Position numbers and translations under genes: made by a program. From a virus, in the IMG/VR virus record IMGVR_UViG_3300037842_000594, positions 1 to 32,314 of that record: a stretch of DNA of 32,314 nt; one strand, written 5' to 3'. Shown in pieces: positions 15,986 to 25,700 of this stretch; within the stretch, counting starts at the first letter, position 1, and every line of letters begins with the position of its first letter. The notes under the pieces were generated by a model. That model searched no databases. It saw only the letters and a list, made by a program, of their open reading frames with translations, and had not been told where the DNA came from.

Positions 15986-16589
15986 ATGTTGTGCTAAGGT
16001 TCGTTAACGTTTGTATACGAACTGTATAATCGATTTGAATTTGTCTGTTTAATGATTTTTGAACTGGATGAAAAACAACATGCGTAACTAATCGCAAACT
16101 ACTTGCGCTTCCATTCCATGTCTTAAGACCTAACTCATCGAATACAAATTCACCGTTAAGGTCTGTGCTATTGTCAAATGCCTGTTGTCCTGTAGGTTCA
16201 CTATAATCCAATAAACAACTTACCAAAATATCAGTATAAACTTTTCCAGGAGTATGCAATACAGTTAAGTTATTTCGTGCAGTATCAGTGTTAGTCATGG
16301 AATTATCATCCACAACCTTACTAAAAGTTTCGTTGTACAAGTCGGCATTTTGACCTGTTGAATTTGCTGGTAGGTATGTAATAATCCCAGTTGGGTCAAC
16401 ACTAGTACCACCATTGCCAAAAGACATTTGATAAATGTATCCTAAGTTTTTATTAGACATACTCTGTGCCATAGATTCTGACATATTCTCAAAATGAATT
16501 GCGTTTTCACCTTCAAAAAACACTTCATTTGTTTTTGGGTCGAAAACTTTTAAAAATCCTTTAACATTGCTGTTTGTTATTTCGCTCAT
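15984..16589 (-). CDS. Virion structural protein, tail/baseplate-associated (201 aa)
   Basis: Residues 10-36 (KGFLKVFDPKTNEVFFEG, then NAIHFENMS) and 50-62 (GYIYQMSFGNGGT) look like conserved blocks of a small structural protein that marine T4-like phages carry near the baseplate and fibre genes; GEFVFDELGLKTW at ~146-158 is the most recognisable block, and the C-terminus is a run of beta strands (RQIQIDYTVRIQTL). No enzyme motif is present. The ATG is 2 bases after the stop of a 44-aa gene that repeats its N-terminal VFDPKTNEVF segment. It lies between the giant structural protein and the first tail fibre, so it may connect fibre to baseplate; that role is inferred from position only. Confidence 0.72.
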   Translation of the reverse strand: MSEITNSNVKGFLKVFDPKTNEVFFEGENAIHFENMSESMAQSMSNKNLGYIYQMSFGNGGTSVDPTGIITYLPANSTGQNADLYNETFSKVVDDNSMTNTDTARNNLTVLHTPGKVYTDILVSCLLDYSEPTGQQAFDNSTDLNGEFVFDELGLKTWNGSASSLRLVTHVVFHPVQKSLNRQIQIDYTVRIQTLTNLSTT

Positions 16590-16591
16590 AA

Positions 16592-16726
16592 TTAACTTCT
16601 TTTATTAACAAATACCTCTTCGGTATTTGGGTCAAATATCTTAACATGCCCCTCGACGCTAGTTGCACTTGCTTCGTTTGGCTTTACAGAACGTTGGTCG
16701 TCCTTGTTCTTTTTTTCATCTTTCAT
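16592..16726 (-). CDS. 44-aa mini-protein sharing a motif with the next gene's N-terminus
   Basis: Too short for most gene calls. After a charged start (MKDEKKNKDDQRSVKP) residues 25-40 read EGHVKIFDPNTEEVFV, matching GFLKVFDPKTNEVFF at residues 11-25 of the 201-aa protein that follows 2 bases later. It could be a genuine small virion protein, a partial duplication, or a remnant of a longer gene that lost its 3' part. A late-promoter-like octamer lies only 5 bases before the ATG, so a transcript from it would be nearly leaderless for this ORF. Confidence 0.55.
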   Translation of the reverse strand: MKDEKKNKDDQRSVKPNEASATSVEGHVKIFDPNTEEVFVNKRS

Positions 16727-16731
16727 TGCAC

Positions 16732-16739
16732 TATTTATG
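16732..16739 (-). promoter_or_regulatory. Late-promoter-like octamer CATAAATA between the giant gene and the fibre block
   Basis: The minus strand reads TATAAAATACATAAATAG, with CATAAATA 15 bases after the stop codon of the 3788-aa gene and 5 bases before the 44-aa ORF. It would start the transcript for the 201-aa and fibre genes. The upstream TATAAAAT (16741-16748) is a second, weaker candidate. Confidence 0.55.
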
Positions 16740-16753
16740 TATTTTATACATCC

Positions 16754-19700
16754 TTATTTTTTAACAAAATTTGCTTGTACGGTTACTTGGTCCTGTAGTG
16801 CTATACCATTACTTGGTGCGTTAATACCATTAGCGTACCAAACCTTATCATATGAATATACAGACATATTCGTGTCTGCACCCAATGTGGTTGATGTAAT
16901 CACACTACCATTAACAGTGTTACCAACGTTCAAATCATCTACCTTATCGCCAATATAATGTGGAGAAATTGCTGTTCCTGCAGTTCCTCTACGCAATCCA
17001 CTAATTGTATTAAGTGTAGTATCTCTTTCTCGATAAGTGATTCTCTCACCATCAATAATTAAAATACCAAAAATACCCAATGGTAAATTTGGTATGGCTA
17101 ACTTGCTAGAATCATCCACATATATAATATCGTCAGTATCATTTAAGTCACTAACTAAATTAACCGAATCTTTGATTCTGTACATAGCAGAACTACCATT
17201 CATATCCTTGAACAATCTAAACGACAATGCATCAGGAACAACATCATCAGTCATACTAGTCACAGCAATAACATCACTTGAACTTAGTACGTCACCAACA
17301 ATCATCAACGTTGAATTGGAAATCAAATAATCATTTCCATTCATCAATAACTGACCATTTTTAGTAACCCATAATCTATTGGCATTAGTAACACTTCTCC
17401 CTAAGTCAAATAAATTTGTATTGATACTTTCTGATGATAATTTATCAAATTCAATAACATCAAAACCACCACTATCATAAAGGTCAACAATTGTTTCTGA
17501 TGTCATAGTTGGACCTTTAAATACATTTGTTAAAATATCAAGTTGTGATGTATCATTCCAAGTTGTAATTGAAATGGTATCTACAGCAGATACACTACCC
17601 TTGATATTTAAAACAGACCCGTTAATTGTATATGCTGAATCGGTTGTAATATACACGTCTATCTTAGTGTTGGTTGGTGGTGCTATCGCAAATACAACTT
17701 GCTTAAACTCAGTAGCATCAGATGATACTTCAGTTGAATCCACTGTGATTGCCGATGAATCAACATACAATATATAAATATTATAATCAGTACTTAACGT
17801 TTGTTGAATATCATCAATATAAACCACAACTTCACTATTTGAAATAAGTGAATGAGATGTTCCGCCCTCGGTAGGGAATGCAAAATTTAAATTAGAATTA
17901 TTGCCACTATATCGAATCCCTTCAGGTGGGCGAAGTCGCAATCCATTATGTTCAACTATTGCGTTCTGTTTATTCTTACCCAATACACTAACAGACTTTT
18001 CATTTGCATCACTACCAACTCCAGTTTCAAAATTAGTAGACACATTATCAGTCGTAATTGAATCACTATCAACAGTGAATAATGACGAATCTGCACCATA
18101 AGGAGTAAATATCTTAGTAGTTGGGTATGTGTATTCATGTTGTGTATTCTCAAATCCAAATACAGTAATAGATACAAAATCAGTAGACGTGTAAGTATCA
18201 GCAAATGATATTGTAGTAGTATTATCTGACGATGATGACACAGTATCTACTGTCAATGATTCAGAGTCAGATGTTTCCAATATCGAATCAACTGTAATCG
18301 AACCATCTGATGATGATGTAAATCCATTAGTTAATTCAATGCCATTTACCATTACCACGATATCATATATACTTTTAGCCTCAGTGGGGATGGTAACTTC
18401 GTTACCAATAATATCACCAATATATGTGTTTCTATATAATTGATTTCCACCGCCAATTTCATATGCAATTACATGTACACTATCATCACTAACAACTCCT
18501 GAAAGAATTGAAATAGTTCCGTCAACCCAATTGATTGTATAATTATTTGTTTCAGTTAATACAATACCATTGGATGCATTTATAACCTTTATTGCTATTG
18601 GATGTGCTACTAATTCATTAAAACTAAATACTGAGGTTGTTGGTGTGTAAATAAACATACCATATTGAACTTCAAACGCATGCCCATTACCATCATAATC
18701 AAATCCAGGTCTAGTATTCACTACTAAATTTAATGTATCGAATATACTACTTGGTACCAATTCTTCAGGTGAATGACTACTATGAACATCAATAAATTCA
18801 CCACCATCTGCATTAATATCACTAGGTCTAGTTCCAATGTACAAGTCATTGAATGAACCAATGTACTCAGAATCGAGAATTCCATCTGAATAATTTGTAC
18901 TACCATCTTCCGATACTTCGATAATATCAAACAAACCAATATCAAATCCAAGAACATCAAATCCAGCACTATTGGTAAAATCTAAATTCTTGACTTCAAC
19001 GCCATTGTAATCGATTCCATTAAGTAACAATGATAAGTCCAATCCAACACTATTTTTATCAGGGTTGTAATACCCCATAGTTCTATCAACACCACTAAGC
19101 GTACCAGAATCAACAATAGAATAGTTATTAATATCGAATACTGTTTCCAACGCTCGCCTATCATTAAGACGGTAAACATCATTCTTGTATCTCACCAATT
19201 GTCCAATGTCATAAACAGTTGATGCTGAATCAACCTTAATACTAGTAGCATCAACTGTCATACTGTCATCACTCGATGTTAATGAATTACTAACCCAATC
19301 AACAACTGATGTGATATATTCATATCTGTCATATTTGATGGTCGTTGAAATATTTCTAACCAATAAATTTTGCATAATTGGGGTGATAATTGCCCCATTG
19401 CCACCACCACTACCAATAGTGATTGCTGGCGTAGATGTATACCCACTGCCATTTGATACAACATTCACGCTTATAATTTGACCAGAAGTATTAATTGATG
19501 CAACCAATTCAGCAGGTATTGTTGCATCACCACTAACTGTTATGATTGGTACCGATGTATAATTATTACCAGCATTAACGATAATAGCACTCTTAATGGA
19601 TAATGCACGGTTATCGTACCAATTATCCCAAGGTGTTAATTTCCATATATTGTAGTCATTCTCTTTTAACCCAACGCCACTATCATCAAAATTACTATGG

Positions 19701-22700
19701 TCTGATTTCAATATTACGCCATCATAATCTAAAATCGGACTAATATTTTTATTAAACGTACTATCATAATACGAAGGCACATCAAAATCTGCCAAATTAG
19801 CATTGTATTGGTCTACACCACTATACTTCAGTAAAAAATCCTTAATCTTAGTATGGTAAGGTTTTGACTCATTCAAGTAATTTAATAAGAAATCTTGGTC
19901 GTCTTTTTTATAGGTGGAATATTGTTCTAAATCTCTTACATTATGTTCCACATCGATGAAACTAGTTTTATACAACCAATCAACACTACTCTGTTCAGAA
20001 AGAATATAATTGAATATGGAGATTAGTGACTTGTTTCGTTCTATCAATATATCATCAACAAACAAACTTTCATTAATTGCTTTAATTACATTTCTTAACT
20101 CAGCGCCACCAGTTCCATTGTCTGCAGAATTGATAATAGAGTCTACTGTGAATGCATCGGTGTCAATCGTGATGTTATCTTGGGTGGATGTTCCATCCCA
20201 TAGATTACTACTAAATTCAATAGTACCATCCTCTAGACCAACTCTAACCCAAAATGCATTTCTTAATTGATAAATCTCAAATTTACCAACACTGTTGCTA
20301 GTAACTCTAACATATGATTTATCATCAATTTCCAATGATGATAAATCAGATGCATTACTAACATCAATGATTGGTATACTATTTTCAGCATCAGAATCTT
20401 CATACCAATCGATATACTTCCATGCTCTAGTAGTATCATATTTTTGTACTCGAATCAATTGTAATGTTTGCCCACTAACAACTTCATATATACTCCATCC
20501 ACCACTATTATTAGTATCCGTAGTTACCAAATATTTGTAACCAACTGATACAATAAGCAAGTCTTGATAATACAATTCGGATAAATCTGCTACTTTGAAA
20601 TTCCATTCACCATTTGAATTTCCTGGAATAATTTCCTTCTTATTCAGTAACTCAAAATTCTTGTTAGTTGTTACGATGTGTTCTTTTAATACCGAATTAA
20701 CTTGAGTCAAATACACTTTCAATGCAGATAAACGATTATCAAACATTGATTGTCTAGGTCGATACCCAATACCATTACGTTCGGCAACACTTAAATTTTT
20801 ATCTGGTACTGATAATCCCAAACTATTTCCACCAACAAAACTATCTTGTAACTTTCTATAGGTTATATCGTTTATGAAATCATTCTTATTATTTTCTTTT
20901 ATTAATTTGTACTCATTGAATATATCACCATCATTGTATGATTGATTGTATGAAATATGCAATATACCATCATTAATGTACTTCAGTGAATTGTATATAC
21001 CAACCGTAGAATTACTCAAGAATCCAACAAAACCAATACCACTTGTGTGTGGATTATCAATATACTGAGTAATAGAATTAGTACTCAACGTTTTGTTATC
21101 AAAAATACTATCCAACCCATTTACCCAAAAATAATAACTCTGCACTATTGTCTTCGCTGTATTGATTCTAGATACAGTAGTAAATGACGAAGCGTCCACT
21201 ACCGTTCCATTTCCTGTATATTGTGATGGATGTACTGAACTTTTTACCCATTGGTTAACATTAACGGTACTACCAGGAAACAATCCTCCCCAATTTCTAC
21301 TAGAATATGCATAGTCAGATTGATTGTAATCGAGATATCGTATATTAGTTACATCCCACCATATTTTACCAACTTGGTTATCTCCCCATACCACTCCATT
21401 TATATTAGTTCCTTGGTTATATAATGCAGGGTCTGATGGCATTATGAAATCTATATTTTCATTTGCAATACCTAATATTTTTCCATTAATTGGGTCAATA
21501 TAATCTAAATTTTGACTTACTATTTTAGTATTCTTATCATAAATCATTACTCGATTTATCAACTTAGTATCAACAACATCCTGTTCTTCACGAAGCAATA
21601 CCCATACACTATTTCTATCTGTGTTATATATGTCGGAATTTAATATTACTCTACCATTTGTAGAATATTTTTCATACACACAATGCTTATCATTCACATT
21701 GATGTCCACCCATACACGGGCGCCAATCGGTAATTGGTCAATATATATGTCTTGTAAATTATCAGAACTAGGTACTCTAATTGAATTCAATCTATAAGAA
21801 AATCCCAATACATGGTCTGACGAATATAAATCAGTATCAGATGTTATTGAACTATCCGAAGCAATATTCACAAACATATCAACAATTACTAATGGAACTC
21901 GAATAACCTTGGAATTTATTACATCCACTACTTTGTGAGAACCATCAACGATAAGATTATTTCCTTGTATAACTAATATATCATTAGTAACAAAATCATG
22001 ATTATGATAAAAAGTAATTTCAGTCTTTCCATCAACAGGAATAATACTCTGAATATTACTCTGCAATTCTGCGCGATAAATGTTCCAATCATAAAGAGTA
22101 TCCTTGGCTACCCAAATAATTGAACCTGAAATCAAATCCTTTATAAATGGCACACCAGCACCACCATTGAAATCAGTAATTTCAAATAATGCAATATCTG
22201 CATCATTAGCATTAACATGCCCAGCAATCGGTAAATTAGTATTGGTTAACTTAGTAGTTATAGATGAAAAAATGTTTTTACTAGTGGGTACTTCACTCTG
22301 ATTGTACAACTCACTTATTTTAATCATTTGATGCGTTGATGTTAGTGAATTAGAGTTATCAACCACTTCTATAATCGATGGATTATTTTGTAGTAAATCG
22401 GAATTCATTTCTAAATCAATGAATGACCTATTTCCACTATTACCAAATGTTGCCTCACGAACTGCCCAATTTTCAAAAATTTCATAATCAGTTACCTTCT
22501 TATCAAACTTAACATTTCGAAAAGAATCTGCACTAACATGCGTTCCTTTATTTGAGATAAATCCTGTATAAAAATTAACTTGACTAACATCATCCAATGT
22601 ATCCAAATACGAACGTGGTCTGAACCCAGTTAAACCCATTGCCAATAAATCAACATCCGATTCTAAGTTGGTTGTCTTCTTATTATAGTACTCAGAAATC

Positions 22701-25700
22701 TGTCCTGCTTTAGTTGATATATTTGGCGATAACCCCTTAGTAATATCATTATAATTTATTTTCTTCCAACTGTTAAATTCAAATGTGTCCGAAGGGTCTA
22801 CTTTACTAACCGCACTCCAAAAAGCATTCTTAAATTTAATAATGTTTCCAATAGAATAGAACTGATTCGGTTCCCATTCATCAACATTATCTTGGTTAAG
22901 AATGAATCCCTGTGCGTCTAACTGACCATTCCAATCAAATGTTGTAAATCCAACTAATTTAATTCTAGATTGGCGCAAACCATTTATCGGAAGATACATC
23001 AAGTCATTAAATACACTAGTATTATCAAGAATCAATAAGTGCTCATAACTTGTAGTGTCTATTTTTAAGAAATTAATTGTCTTATTAATTGTCGTTATTT
23101 TAAAACTGTTATCCAATCTAGTAATACTGTAATCATCAGGTGTTAGTGGCATTCCATTTTGGTCAAGTGCTTGTACATGCTTTCCATTAATGTTATCGAC
23201 TACCAATAAGTTTTTATTGAATTCCAATGAGATTGCATTTGGATTTAAATTAACAATACTACCAATACCCCAACCATGTGCATCCCACGCAAGAAATTCC
23301 TGCGCCATCATTCCCCAATTCAATATTTTTGAATTTTCATAGGTTTTGAATACCATCCCCATAGATTCTAAGAATGCACCATAACTTACCAAGAAATCAA
23401 TTACACTCTGTTTATTTGTAAATACATACCCATACGGAACTAAAGTAACATTATCAGTGAAATTTGTGGGTAATGATATATCCCCAATAATATCATCATT
23501 ACTATCTTGAATACTTTGTAAAATCTCAAAATACTGCTGTGATGTACTATGCCCATGTACTGAATAACCATCATGCGTCTTCTGTACAATTACTGCTGAA
23601 TATTGTAATTCATACAATGCTTGGTTTTTATGTAATAATAGTTCATAACTTTGGTCTGGTAATAACAGCCCATTATTCGAACTATCGGGACTACTATTAT
23701 CAGTAAATATCTTTAAGTATTTCTTATCAGTAAATGATGCCATTCTATAAGCAAGTCTGATATCCATTCTACCCAATTGGTCTTTGATATCCACACAACT
23801 ACACCCATTATTGTTATGGTAATCTGCAACCCAATTAATATAACTATGTTTTGGATTGGCGTTTGTTTGAACATCAACGAGTCTAGTATCTAAGCGATAT
23901 CTAGAATCATATAAATATTGTTTCATCGTGTCATTGTACTTGTATCGGTCAACATCAATCGATAAAGCAAAATACTTCGCGGGTTTGGTCAACGCAAATA
24001 AACGTTGCAACGCAAATGGATACGAACTACTTCTTCTCCACGCTGATTCTGTTGGTCCACAATCACCAATTACCCAACTCTTTCTAAAATCTGATTGTGA
24101 ATAATTTTGAACAATTGATACAAATGGGTTTAATAAATTTCCCTCTGAATCAACAGGAATTACCTTAATTAAGTCATCGCGTTTATAACGTATGTCTACT
24201 CTATTATTACCAGGTTCTTTAATTGTTCCATTTGATAAATCACCCCACAATACCAAGTTACCACTAGTGTATGGTGCGACTCCGTATTCATTCTCCCACC
24301 ACAGTGGCTTTTCGGAAATACCAAGCATCTCCCATGGTGTTGTATGTGGTGTATCAGTATCATAATAATACTTATATACACCACGCCAATGACCCTTCAA
24401 TGCTGTTCCATCCAATTTACTACTACATGTACTATAGTTCCATGTTAATTCGTTATCCGATAGATAATCCTGCGTTTTATAATCTAATCTATTCCACCCA
24501 ACCCAATTTAAGAAACTATTAGATAATATTGATATTGTTTCTGCATCAGTGTATTCAGTAGTTCTAAATTTACCAGGAATAACATCAACATCACGAACAG
24601 GAATAGTATTATTAGTTTTAATATTATTGTAAATTCTAGTTTCAAATTCAAGTAATACATCATCTCTGATATCATCAAATGCAACCATGATACTTCCATC
24701 ATGCCCTTGTACTACCATGGTTGGTGTAGTGAAAGTATTATCAGTGTATTTACTAGGTTTAAACTTTTGATACAACCCCATCTTAGTTGGTGTATTTGGT
24801 ACATACGTCCCATCAGTAGAAGGATATTCCTTAACTGTTATGATGTCACCATTTGTTAACACCGATGATATTTGTATAGTTGGACTATCAGATGATATAA
24901 TGTACTCGTGGTCTTTAATTAATATAGAATCATTTAAATACACTAGTACCGCAACATTACTTGCTTTTGTAAAATCATATATATTAACTATATTGAATGT
25001 ATCTGTACTAATCGAAGTAACAGTATGTGTTGTTATAGTAGGAGCACGTACACCTGCAATCATATCACTTTTGAAGAATGGGCTACTTTGTCCCTTTCCA
25101 ACGTTAATTGCCACTAATGCTTGGTCCAAAATTACACCAGCACTAAGTCCGTACGTATCATTTTTCAATATGTAGTCTAAAACCTTTAATTTAAACTTTT
25201 CATAGGCATTGGCATTGAAATTAACAGACTCAAAGAAATCAAATTCTTTACTATGGAGGAATTTTGCCATTGGTACCAATGGCGAACTATTTTGGATAAT
25301 AGTATCACCATAACTTTCAATATTCCCCAAATCTCTAGAATTATTTGAACCATGTATCTCACCTGATAATTCTAATAAATTCTGTGCTAATTTACCATAA
25401 TGATTTCTAATAGTCCCTAAAGTTAATGTGTCACTATTTTCATTAAATGCATTATTCTCTAAATTCTTAGGGACACTATAATATCCAACCTTACTTGCAA
25501 TATCACTTATAACAGTAACTTTAATTTCAGTTTTCTCATCAACGGTATCAATAAATTTAATCACCATCCCCGTATCAATAACCGTGATTGTGTACTTAGA
25601 CGAATCAACAAACTTATTATCAATATACACCTTAGTGGACGGAATACTTAATCCATCTTTTGGAACTATATCAAATATCAATGAGTTCCCATCATAATCG

